64,000 nt of DNA, taken from the NCBI GenBank assembly GCA_002812745.2, contig NCSJ02000034.1, positions 148,157-212,156 of the forward strand, written 5' to 3'. A program made the position numbers and the translations under genes. The notes beneath the pieces are model-generated. The model was given only the letters and a program-made list of their open reading frames with translations. It was not told the origin of the DNA and searched no databases. Below are positions 11,285-22,328 of this stretch, in pieces. Numbering within the stretch: position 1 is the stretch's first letter; each line of letters opens with the position of its first letter. The stretch is from Scytalidium lignicola (lineage: Eukaryota > Ascomycota > Leotiomycetes).

Positions 11285-14015
11285 TTATATCATCCCTAAA
11301 TACCTAACCCCGAGCTTTGTCTCCTTATTTGCCCCCCGTACTCTAATCCTCACTATTTCACCGGGGACAATATCCACCAAATTATCCTCAAACACAACAT
11401 TATCATCCTCACATTCCAATGCAACACCCTTAACCGGCACCTCAGACGAGATCTCAACGACTTTTCCTTCCTCCGTGATCTCCGTAGTCAAATTCTTCGG
11501 CTTCTGTAAGTGCACGTACTTCAATGGCTCAGGCCAATTCACGTATCTAGCTACATGGTTGCCATTTTCAAGGATGTAGGCCGCTACTACCGTGCGAGCT
11601 TCTTCTCCTGTGTTGGGGTTCTGGACCGGAACATCCATAGCGATCACTTCCGTGGACTGGTTTTGCGGGAGGAGTAGACTCGAGGCAACAGTCTTAGAGT
11701 AGGTTTCCTTACCAGTAATAACGTCGAATGCCTTAACGACCACATCGACTGTCATGTCTTTTAGTGAAAGGTTTGAGCCCCATATCTCAATGCTGTAGGT
11801 TTTAGTGATGTATGCCTGGGTGTACTTGTCCCTAGGGACCAAGTGTTCCTTTCTCGTGATACCGCAGGAAATAGGCGCCATCTCACGCTTCACAGTATAA
11901 TAAGCGTGTTTAGGACGGAGATGATAGTCAGCAATTGACCAAGAGGTGACCGGCCAGCAATCATTAATCTGCCAAACGAGTGCTCCACCGCAGTATTCTC
12001 GTCCGGGGCCTTTCCATTGCCGTTTCCAGAGACGGTACGCGCTAGCTAGACACTCGGCTTGCATTAGTTGTGTAGAATAGATGAATTGCTCAATGGGATC
12101 TGGTGCATATCGAAAGTTTTCCACAAGGTAGAGGGCAATTCGGCGCTCGTGGCCGTCGGCTTTATTGTGGAAATCAACGGTTGAGGATTGTGGGTAGCGG
12201 TCCGGATCATCTTTTCCTTTGGGGAGGTATCCATCAATAGTCTTGATGTTAGGGAAAGCTTCCATGCCAAATTCTGAGACGAAGCGGCCGACAAGCTTGT
12301 CGAAGTTTTGGTACTTCTCTTGGGATCCATGCCAGACATTCCACTGGTGCAGATCACCAACTGTAGGATCGGTCGTATCCTTTCCTCCCCAGGGACTGCC
12401 ATAGTGATAGTATGTGTCTGGAACCAGTTCCTTGCAAACATCGACGAGGACCTTCTCATAGATGTACCGGGCAGGGAAATCGGTCTTTAGCCAGCTTTCT
12501 GCATCCTTGTTCTCAAAATCATAGGTGAGTTTAGCCTGTTCTTGGTATTGATAGTCCTCATTATTTCCAGCCCAGATGACGATAGAAGGATGGTGTCGAA
12601 GAATTTTCACGTTCTCTTCAGCCTCCTTCTTAACTGAAGCAAGGTATTCAGGGAAAGCCGGGTAGTTTCCGCAGCCAAAGAGGAAATCTTGCCAGACAAG
12701 GATACCTAGTTCATCACAGGCGTCGTAAAATGGCTGTTCCTCGAAAATGCCACCTCCCCATACACGAATCATGAACTGATTTCCGTCTGCTACCAACTTG
12801 ACCCAGTCATAATATTTATCTTTTGAGATTCGTGGAATGAAATTGTCAGCAGGAATCCAGTCGCTTCCGCCACAGAAAATGGGGACATTGTTGACTTCGA
12901 AGAAGAAGCTTGTTCCTGGTTGTTCTTTCAACGATCTCTGAATAAGCTCTGCTCTCCGTAGACCGAATCTCTTGCTCTGAGTATCAAGTTCTGTGCTGTC
13001 ATGTAGCAATGTAGCTGTGATAGTATATAATGGTTGCTTGCCATATCTGATCGGGTACCACAACTCTGGATTCTCGAATATGAAAGTGTGTGTAGCATTC
13101 CCATCCGTGACCTTAGCACTCTTAGAAGCAACTTCCTTTCCGTCTAGAGTCACCTGGAATTTCACATCCGTTGCATTACCTTCGATATCCAATTTCGCTA
13201 CCAACTCTGCTGATTTCAAAGATTTATCAACATTACTTGTGAAATAAAGGTCGGATATTCGAGATGAATAAATCTCCAGGTTAATTGGTCGCCATGGACC
13301 ACAGGTCATGAGCATTGGTCCCCAATCCCACCCCTACGAGCATTATTCTCAGATAAGTCCAATTCTGAATTTCTTTCTTGACCATTTTACGAATCATAAC
13401 TGGGAAATTGCTTACCCAGTGGTATTGTGCCTTACGCACTGCCAGTCTGCTCGTGTCTCCATTCCAGCATCCCCAGTGATGGTCAGGATACTTCTCGACA
13501 AGAGTACAACCTTTCAGAAATGCACTTTCAAAAGTGATCTCTAATTCATTATCATGGTCCTTCTTCAAGTGCTGGGTGACATCCACTCGTTCGGGGATAA
13601 ACATGTTTTCTGTTTTCAAGATCTCTTGCCCGTTCAGCACAACTGTAGCGAAGGTATCTAGCCCATCGAACGCAAGGACAGCCTTGACATTATTAGAAGA
13701 GAGTGTGGCAGGCGAAGAGAAGGTGGTCTTGTAAACCCAAACCGCTTCGCCAACCCATTGTACATCAAGCTCATTCTTGCCTATGAACGGATCTGGGATG
13801 ATGCCGTTGGCAATTAGATCAAGGTGAACATTGGTTGGGAACTGTGCAACGGGCAAAAACTTGGAATCCTCGTTATCCGCCTGCTTGAATGTCCAATTCT
13901 TGTCGATTGGCGTAACGATGCGATTAGACATGTTGGGCAATACGTTTCCTAATGTCTGCTCTCGAGCTTGATCTCGAACTTGGTGATTCACAGAAAACGC
14001 GTGGTCGGTACGCAT
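11285..14015 (-). CDS. Beta-mannosidase, glycoside hydrolase family 2, intracellular (MndB type)
   Basis: Removes terminal beta-1,4-mannose from oligosaccharides. Exons are 14015-13416 and 13333-11285, with an 82-nt intron (13334-13415); up to 882 residues. Joining the exons restores HWGWDWGPML, a hallmark of the family's N-terminal domain. The acid/base is the Glu of WAGNNED (about E459) and the nucleophile is the Glu of VSEFG (about E554). There is no signal peptide, which fits the intracellular MndB clade and not secreted MndA. An in-frame Met at about 13931 (MSNRIVTPID) would give 854 residues, nearer the family length, and may be the true start. Confidence 0.92.
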
Positions 14016-15265
14016 CTTTCAAAAGAGAAGAAAAGATCACGAGCAAATGAGCGTATCCTAGGTCGATTTATTGTGCGCTACATCAGGTAACCATCAGGCG
14101 CTTCCGAGGCCAGACAATTAGAGGAATGGACGACATGGAGCAATTGGCACGCCGCCCGACAACTGAGTTGCGTGCAGTCCCTTCGCGGAAGCTCTCCAGA
14201 TTAGGAGATTGGGACGCGGGGTCCTCATCCCGCTGTGTGGTGTGGTGGGGCAAGAAGAGCTGCCCAGTTGCTTAGTCGTCAATTAATTAATTATTGATTG
14301 ATCTGCGCATGCGAATGAAAGTAAAAGTACTGAAGCTCCATGGGGGTTAGATGCATGCAGGAATTACAGCAGAAGACAGCAACTTCGACCGCAATAAAGT
14401 GGCCCCTGATGTTGTTGATTGATAGATAGATAGATGGATCGTTGCAGGCTTGATTGTCGCTCCTTTGGAAGCGGAGGAGGTGCCTCCGAAGTAACTCGGT
14501 GCCGGAAGCTGGTCCAGCGTACAGTACAGTCTACATCAGTACGAGGTGTGTTGCATGGACAAGTATGTCTGGTGATGATTTTCCGATATTCCGGAAAGTA
14601 CCTGAAAATAACGTCTGCTCCAAACGACAGAGCAGGTATTACTTTTGGTATTTCGTTGTCTTGTACTAGTAATACAGTACCTTTCTGTGTCACTCTTCGG
14701 AGTATCTCACCTCGATACAAGCACACCCATGCCCAAGATATGCACACAGACATATCCTTTTGTTCTACTTAACTGTTTCTAATGTTGTTATCTCAGTCTA
14801 CACCTAATGGATATAAACCTATGGAATTAAGATATATTTAATTCAGTTGCGCTTTCGTATATTTTCAAGTGAAATATTCGGAGAAGCTTAAGGAATGGCA
14901 AAAGTACAAAAACTGAGGATTAATTTCGTTGTCAAGGTTTTCCAGACTCCCAAAGCCCAGTCTATATCATACATCTAATCTTCTATTGTTACATTTATTT
15001 GCAGCCATAGACAACGAAAAGCTGGGAACATATTTAAAAAGAAATATATACGTATAAAACAAGAGATGAAATAACAAGTGCCGCTCTGCGTCCTTGTCCA
15101 TCATGCATCCAAAGTCAGATAGCTCCATACGCCAGAAATGAAACCCTACAACGATCCATTTTATGAGTGATAAGACAAGCGTGATAGTACAATATAAGTA
15201 AGCCGACTTCGAAGAATTATCCATGCATATCTGGGTACCAAGACCAGACTATAGATATTATGTGT
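14016..15265. other. Intergenic, 1.25 kb
   Basis: Upstream of the beta-mannosidase and downstream of the TPR gene. It holds a short GATA-type simple repeat (about 14421-14437), two TACAGTA heptamers (14520-14526, 14673-14679) and small ORFs of 71 to 129 codons without recognisable domains. I see no supportable gene. Confidence 0.5.
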
Positions 15266-16483
15266 TCAGTCATTCATCTTTCCAAGGCTTTCCCAGGCTA
15301 GTGCTTGTGTCCTAAACTCTGGTATAGCTTTCGCCATTTCTAACCACCTCAAACCATCATCCCGCTGACCTACAGTCTTGCATATAAGTGCCATACTCAA
15401 CATGCTTGGGCCAAACCCTCCAAATGCGGCAGCTTGGAACCACTCTCTTGCCATTCCGTAATCAGAAATCGAAGGAGGACCAGGTTCATCGGGAGTTTTC
15501 TTTATCAGTGCAAGTTCGAAAGAACCAAGCTCATGACAAGCCTCTATAATGCCGGATGAAGCAGCCTTCATTAAGTACTCTTTCCGTTTCAACGAATGGG
15601 GATTTTCTAATAGAGCCAAGTGGTAGTATGCTGCTGGTTCGTCTAGCTCAAAAGCTGCTTTTTGAAAAGCAGTCTGAGCCCCCGTTTGGTCACCTTGCTC
15701 AGAGAGTATCTGGCCTTCAAATACAAGAGCTTCGCCAGCTCCCTCGAAGTCCAGAAAATACTCTGCGTTATCAGCGGGTAATCTGGTAGCGTTACGAAAC
15801 CAATTAAGGGCTTCGACATTCTTGCCCCGAGCGAAGAGGACCTTGCCTATAAGATGCATTGCTCGACGATTGCCATCCTTTTTAGCTAGAATATCAAGGC
15901 GTTGCAATGCATCCGCATACAATCGCTCATGAAGTAAATTTCTTTTTAATCCCCTTTCTACGATAGTAAAGATGGCCGAAGGATCTCCTAGTGCAGAGGC
16001 AGACAATAAGAGTTCGAAGCCAAACAATTTCTGGTCTTCTCTGCTGCATCGGCCAAGAATTCTCGCGAGGAGAGTTAAGCTGCTTGGCTGAAGGCCAAAC
16101 TCTGTGTATGGGTTAGGGCAATAAGAAATTATGATAGGGGGTGTTACAGACCAGTACATAATTGCGTCTCCCATCCAGTAGAGCCGGTTTGTGATAGGTT
16201 CTGATATTGGCGGAGAGCCTGAAGGGCAACCTCTGGCTCTATATCTAATGCTCCTGACTTGCTGGCGGAGTTTAGCAGAGTAAGCGGCGGAAGAGCTTCT
16301 GCAGAGGAAAATTTGGCAGGAAGCATACGCGGACGAGAATTCTCAGATATCTGATCCCGAATTCTAGGACTTTTTTTTGGGACTTGGTTTTGCTCTCAAG
16401 TGGCAGCTTGTATAAAATTGTGCCGAACAAATCATCTTGCAACGCTTTCCCAGCATTGGGGCTGATCTTTGAAGGGCCGACAT
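15266..16483 (-). CDS. TPR/Sel1-repeat protein, probably mitochondrial, with an apparent 1-nt frameshift
   Basis: Tandem helical repeats are visible (GKVLFARGKNVEALNWFRNA, YYHLALLENP, CHELGSFELALIKK, YGMAREWFQAAAFGG), so this is a TPR or Sel1-like scaffold of unknown role. The safe part is exons 16326-16152 and 16101-15266 (50-nt intron), 336 residues from an internal Met. Upstream, an ATG at 16483 opens a basic, presequence-like start (MSALQRSAPMLGKRCK). It meets the downstream frame only if one base is dropped from the 8-A run at 16371-16378; as written it stops just after the run. The codons between the run and 16326 are open and basic in the downstream frame, so the break is more likely a homopolymer error than a true start at 16326. 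Confidence 0.65.
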
Positions 16484-16829
16484 GATTGCGAATTTATTCT
16501 CAATATGCTGCTGTACAAGAAGTCTAGAATATGGAGATGGCTATAAATGCTAGAGTTAAGTCTGAATTTATGTTGAGGGAGATCACCGGGCCATGCTGTG
16601 TCTCAGACCATCTTCAGAGCTCACAGAAGCTCCTCTCCCGCACTACTATTGGACAGAAATTCTTCCCCGATGTTGACAAAAAGTTCCTGGGGAGCTTCAA
16701 AGGCGGTGAATAATACCAGACTAGCGCGATAATTTTGCCCCCACATTTGCAAAATAAATCCAGTTTGAGACTTTCAATGCTGCCCTAAGTATCGGAGTCT
16801 ATCTTTTCCGCACCATAAAAAGTGATCTA
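16484..16829. promoter_or_regulatory. Divergent promoter region, TPR gene / UTP16
   Basis: 346 nt between two outward-facing start codons. A 60-codon plus-strand ORF inside it has no support. No specific site is recognised. Confidence 0.45.
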
Positions 16830-18231
16830 ATGTTATCCAAGTTTCTCAATTCAGCCAGAGATCTTCTAGCGCTGAAGCCCAAATCTGATACAGATACAGC
16901 AGGTAGTACTCCAGCAATTGCCAGTGAAAGTGCTGCTATGGTAACAACCCGAAGCCATAGCGGCAGCAAATCTGCTACCGAAAGTCAACAAGAGGAACCA
17001 CAAATAACTTCGAGTCAGAATGGTAGTGGGAAGAAACGGAGAAGGAGCGTAGATCGAGATGCTGCTAGTCCAAAATATTCTAAAGTTGAGACACCTCCGA
17101 GCTCGAAACGACAGAGACAGCTTCCTCTACGATCAAAAGATGAGGTGCGATCGAGTCCACGGACTCGTGTAGTAGTAGAAATACCTGCCAAGAATGGAAT
17201 GTTAAGTAGTACAGTGGATCTAGCTGAGGAGAGTCAAGAGGAAGATGGGATCGAAATCCAACTACCAAAGAAGTCTGAACGGGAAATTCTAGATTCTGCC
17301 GATGGTAGCGAGATCGATTCTTCAGACACATCTGAGACCAGAGGCAAGGTTCAGAAAACCACCAAGAAGGAATCCCCCAAGAAACCAACTAGGAGCGAAG
17401 AATCAGACCCAAAGCATGTACGATTTGGGAGTGAGGATACTCCAACCAAGGATTTATCTGCTCTTTTAGAGGGAGGGAATGTTATTCCAGTGCAACAGGA
17501 AGAGGAAAGTAGCGATGAGGACGATGCTCCCGAGGAGGTGGTTACTCAAGATGCTTTCAACTCCGTTAAATCGAAGGAACGGGAAGCGGCGAGAGCGGTA
17601 GAAGAGTGAGTAATCTCGAATCTCCTGGATATCCTGGATATTCTAACTGACAAACCTTAGACAACAATTGACCGAACGGAAAAAGCGCAAAGAGAGAGAT
17701 GCACGGCTGAAAAAGCAAGCTGAAACTGCTGGGAAGAAGCGGAAGAAGGCGACTCAAATTGAAGAGGATGAGGAATCATTATCAGAAATTGAACTGGAGT
17801 CAGATGAAAACCTGAATGCTAAGACCCAGAATAAGAAACGCAGATCAGATGGTGATGAAACCACTGTCACTTTGACCGGTCGCAAGCAGAAAGACCTTCC
17901 GTTCTATCTCCCAGAAGAGCTTTTAGAAGACGATGAGGAGGAACCTGCGATGGATTTAGACCTAGTGCGTGAAGTGAAGAGGCCAAAGAAGATCAAGTTC
18001 TCTGAACTACTTGAAAAGAAGCCCAAGGATAAGAGAGTGGGCTCAACTATATACCGAGTAGCTGGAGTCTCTCATCCTAGTCTGGCACCGAAGGCGACGC
18101 AACAAGCTCGATCTACGAAAGAGCAGTGGCTGAAAGGACGATCTGGGAAAGCAGTAGGTATCCAACGCAAGCCGTTTAAGAGTGGATTTTTTGTATCGGG
18201 GAAGAAAAGCACGTATATACGAAGGCCATGA
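16830..18231 (+). CDS. UTP16: U3 snoRNA-associated protein UTP16 (SSU processome)
   Basis: Nucleolar factor of the small-subunit processome, needed for 18S rRNA maturation. Exons are 16830-17605 and 17661-18231, with a 55-nt intron; 448 residues. The first half is disordered, Ser/Lys/Glu-rich, with basic clusters such as GKKRRRS. The conserved part begins near KHVRFGSED, passes through a charged coiled-coil (DAFNSVKSKEREAARAVEE and RKKRKERDARLKK) and ends with FSELLEKKPKDKRVGSTIYRV and KPFKSGFFVSG. These C-terminal blocks are what I recognise as the Utp16 family. The ends of this gene and SEC28 converge. Confidence 0.83.
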
Positions 18232-18607
18232 TAAGGTCTCTTCATTTTTATATATATTTATGACTATATAGATGCGTTACGGGTGATGGTTAGAACCCAT
18301 TTAACTATGCCGCCCTTTAATGGAATCAAACGTGCGACTCAAATCTGAGTCCATTGGTCCCTTGTTCATCTATCCCAACCTCCGGCCGAGCAAGTGTGAA
18401 GGGGTTCAGGGGTTTAGGGGCTATCATGTGACTCTGGCGACACCTCAGACCGTCATATTACTTTGTGCATAGAAAAATAGAGCCTCTATTTTGGTTGGCA
18501 TGACATAAACCCTCAATTGGTGCAATAATTCTAGACATGGATAAACATCCGCTTTTAATTTGATATTGACCCCAGACGCCAAAATACCACATTAAACATT
18601 CAGGTTC
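18232..18607. terminator. Convergent 3' region of UTP16 and SEC28
   Basis: 376 nt between inward-pointing gene ends. TATATATTTA-type AT tracts follow the UTP16 stop. No tRNA or other RNA gene was recognised here. Confidence 0.45.
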
Positions 18608-19654
18608 TCATGTTGCAATCTTCGCCGAGAATTTCGCAGCCGACTTATCGAACAACGCGCTCTTCTCAGCGAGATCTTGTAGGAAAGGATGTTCTGGCGC
18701 GGTGCTCTGTAACGAACTAAATTGAAACCTCTGTCAGCACCTAAAGATCGTATTCCTCAACGTTCTAGGAGCCATATATAACGTACCTAACCAGATCCTT
18801 TGGATCTTTGCCTGAAATGACCTCTAAAACAATGCTGTTTGCAATCACGTCTGAATCCTTTTCGTTGGATGTTCTGGCTTGTTGTAGGGCGGCCTCTGCT
18901 TCCTCCAAACGACCGAGGTGAATCTCAGCAATAGCTTGCGCTACTAAGCTCCGATTAGAAGAGGTTGCAGGAGCCTGAGCGAGCTCTTCAAAGACGTAGA
19001 AAGCTTGTTGATATTTCTCTCCGCCCTGCAATTCATGTTAGTTGCCTAGTAGAACAACAGCACAACCAAACCGCCCTCCAAAGGATAACACACACAACAA
19101 AAAAAGGAGAGCATACCAATCTCAATCCAACCCACGACTCAGCCAAGTTAACCAACAAACTATCCTGCGCCCACCTCTTCGCAGCCTGCACCTCCTTAAC
19201 CGCCAAATCCGTCCTATTTAACTCGAGCTGAATCTGCACAATAAGCGTCACAGCCTCCAAATTCCCCTGATGCTTCCCCAGTAACTCCAACGCCTTCTCC
19301 GACTCCCCACCCGCATGTAATACCGTACCCGCCAACACCTGTACAATGCCATTATCCCCACTACTAGCCGCCAGTCCTTCCGCGGCCTTGACTGCCCCGC
19401 TCTGGTTCCCAGCGCTGAATTGCGCTAGGGCTCCAACGGCCTGGAGCTCCGGCTCTTCCTCCCCTTGAACATCAGCGAGGACATCTTCGTGCTGGCCTAG
19501 GACGAGACGGGCGCGCAGAGTGAGGACGCGGGCGGGGAGGTGGTTCTCNGGGGGAGAGGGCGCTGGTGTCGAAGTCGATTACCTGTTGCCATTGGCCTTG
19601 GTAGAAGTGATTTAGGAGGTTCAAGAGCTCGCCGTCTGAGGAGAAGGGATCCAT
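18608..19654 (-). CDS. SEC28: Coatomer subunit epsilon (COPI), frame interrupted by an N
   Basis: Epsilon subunit of the COPI coat on Golgi-to-ER vesicles, a TPR superhelix that binds alpha-COP. Exons are 19654-19117, 19025-18787 and 18716-18608; 294 residues once the N at 19549 is ignored. With the N counted, the frame breaks after DFDTSALSP; without it the protein continues ENHLPARVLTLRARLVLGQ, which is the family sequence. Landmarks are MDPFSSDGELLNLLNHFYQG, AKRWAQDSLLVNLAESWVGL and the C-terminal LQSTAPEHPFLQDLAEKS. The N lies beside a C/G homopolymer, so an assembly artefact is far likelier than a pseudogene. Confidence 0.9.
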
Positions 19655-20039
19655 GCTGGGCGAACTTATAGCGGAGGGTTGGGTTTTGTTTTTTTAGTCG
19701 TGGTGGTGGTAGTTTAGTGGATAATGGAGAGTCGCCTGGATATACGTGTTCTGGTCGCAGCCCATGGGATGCAGCTAGCGAGGGTTTAGCGCCACGTTCC
19801 AGACCCTGGGGTCGCCTTTATTTCAACTTCGAAAGATACTTAACTACTTTCTGATTTGGCCGGATATCTGCATTAAGTCGTCACTTTATTCAAGACTTAT
19901 ATTCTCTAACTCATCTAGAAAGTTTATCTTCATATAGTAACCATGAAGTACTAGTTCTATGCTTAAAACAAGATCCGCCGCACCAGAAGCCCAAGAGCCA
20001 CTATGAACTATGCAAGATATATATACTAAACTCAGCCTA
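19655..20039. other. Intergenic: SEC28 upstream / GCS downstream
   Basis: 385 nt, with a G/T-rich patch next to the SEC28 start. No gene seen. Confidence 0.45.
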
Positions 20040-22328
20040 TCAACGACCTACATGCGACCCAAGCAGCTCTTTAACATGCTTGACCCCCTTCGGCCTATTT
20101 TCCTCAATAGCTATAACGGCCCCAATGAGGTCATGATTAATAGCTTCATTAACGACGCTATCCTTCTTATACTCCGGATGCTCAGCGACAAATGTCCTAA
20201 TCCACTTTGCTGCAGTCCACAGTTCACCATTAGCCCTCTTACGGATAAGACTCAAATATGCTCCTAGTTCACATCGTGTCTCCACATCCATGTTCATACT
20301 ATCAAGGTATGTTTCAACGAGTGGAATCAGGCCAGGGAAACCATTGCTATCTTCGTCGCCTTCGTCGCTTCCATTCATGATCTCATCAATGGTCATGAGA
20401 GCGTACTCATCCTCAACTGGACCAGTCGGTGTAGGAGGACGACTTAATAGACCTGGTGTAGTTGATCCCGATCTCGATCTCGTCCCGTTTGCTGAATAAG
20501 GGCGTTGCACCCTAGGAGGGAAGGGGTTCTTGCGGAAGTAAAAATTTTCCTTAAGCACTGCATCGCGTCGATGGGCCGTCTCCATGTTCTCAGAGACCTT
20601 GGTGATAGGTATGTAAAAATTTAAATCGAAAGACAGGATTGCTCGAGTGATGAGAACCATGAAGACCGAAAAAGCGGCATTCTCGAAATCGGTGATTTGG
20701 ATTTCCATCGGGCGAAATTCCACACGCCAGCCTATATCCACAGCAGCTGGAGGTGGCTTAAACCGCATATGTTGCCAATTGGTTGATTGGAGGTTCTCGA
20801 AGTGATCTGTCTTGGTGAGATCAAGCTCTTCTAGGTCTTCTGAAAAGATAACAATCGGGTCTCTGATAAATAAGTGTGCGAAATGAGTTGCAAGTCGATC
20901 ATCCATACCACCATTGAGCAGTTGCTGCTTGACATCAGGGTCGATTACCAGGTTGGGGTCTAGATATTCCTTTCTTAATCGGGGATCTTCAGATATGTAA
21001 GTTGAATTTGAAGCATATCGTGATTTAGGTATCCGCCACCGGTCATTCTTCAGGGGCTATTGTAGCATTAGCAAGACGAATTGTGTTTATGGATGAAATC
21101 CCAGACCTTCTCTCCTAGTTCTTCTGGTGTTCGATCATCCACTGCACGGCTGATTTGGTTCCACCGTACGTCGGTGTCGGCCAGGAAGCCTTTGTAGATG
21201 GGAGTTGCAGCTGTCAAAGCGAGCAGTATCGGCCCCAATGGGCTTAACTGGTCGTACATTTGTCTCCCTTCTGTAATGTTCTTCGCTTGAAAGGTAATCT
21301 GCAGGCAGCAACTACCCATGCCGAACGCCATTGCATCCATATGTATGAAGTTGTCGGGAGCAGCGCCATTGCGTACATCATCATCCTCGGGCCAGTTATG
21401 CAAGTCATAATTGACTGTAGGATCTTTCCAGGGCCAAGGAGTATTCTCATCTCTGAAGACGGGAACGTTAACTTGTACTTTTCGACCTCTACGAGCTCGA
21501 ATATTGGCTGCTAGGGTTGGAAATCGGATGTGAGGATTGGCAATCTCGTCGGGGACAAATTGTGAACGCAGCCTTGGGCCAGAAGGTGGGTAGTAAGGCG
21601 ATATAAACTTGCCCGGACTCCCAAGACGAGGATAGGTAGTAAGCGTAATAGGATACTCATCAGGCTGCATGTGTTCTTTGGCGATTTTCCGCCTACAGCG
21701 AGTTAGATCAATGAATGAGGGATATCTGCGATAATTTTGCCTTGCCTCCATTTCATATTCAGCTCTACATCCAGCAGATCTTTGAAGCCAATACCCCAGG
21801 GTTGACCGGGAGTTGCTTCAAGCATAAAACGGCCAAACTCCGGATGGAAAACTGGTAATGAGGTTCCTCTGTACCCCTGTTTAGTCAAGACGCCATGTAC
21901 GCAGAGAGCCCTATACCATACTTTGCGACTTGAGTGAGATCCGGCACACAACCGCCTTTCTCGGATAGCTCCTCATCCTGAGCCAATGCGGTGAGAATGT
22001 CTGCCTGTCGTAATGATAGCGTGACATTGGGATCTGATTCGGAATAATTGACTACTAGATATTCAACCTGTATATATTTGAGCCCATGAGTCCATCTTTA
22101 CTGCACCAAGAAATCTGACCTCATCTCCCCAAAGTAGGGCATCTCTCTCCTTTCCCTTCGCTCGATTCCAGATAGCAAGAAGTTGCTAGAATATCTATCA
22201 GCACAGGCAATCGTGATATTCTATGAGGCAGATGCTATATGTACCTTTATTCCCCATTCACGAACTTGGTTTGCCTTACCTTTAGCCTCTTCCCATTCTA
22301 ATGGCGTGCCCAAAGCACTGGATGACAT
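20040..22328 (-). CDS. Glutamate-cysteine ligase catalytic subunit
   Basis: First and rate-limiting enzyme of glutathione synthesis, joining glutamate and cysteine with ATP. Six exons: 22328-22245, 22185-22120, 22067-21922, 21868-21746, 21692-21107 and 21056-20040; 673 residues, normal for eukaryotic GCS. Landmarks are LGTPLEWEEAK, PVFHPEFGRFMLEATPG, FIHMDAMAFGMGSCCLQITFQ and GWRVEFRPMEIQITDFENAAF. The fourth intron (21693-21745) has a GC donor with an AG acceptor; no GT alternative exists near it and the join restores NMKWRRKIAKEHM. The third intron could use another AG, but the chosen TACAG acceptor is the one that keeps the frame. A linker of about 50 residues rich in Ser/Thr/Pro sits near the C-terminus. 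Confidence 0.92.

Noticed and set aside
14364..14772. ORFs of 129 and 112 codons on opposite strands, one with several Cys
   Set aside because: They overlap each other, have no signal peptide, and contain a simple GATA repeat at one end. Not convincing as a small secreted protein.
18260..18420. Possible tRNA-like folding downstream of UTP16
   Set aside because: No convincing A and B boxes or acceptor stem pairing by eye. No tRNA is called anywhere in the window.
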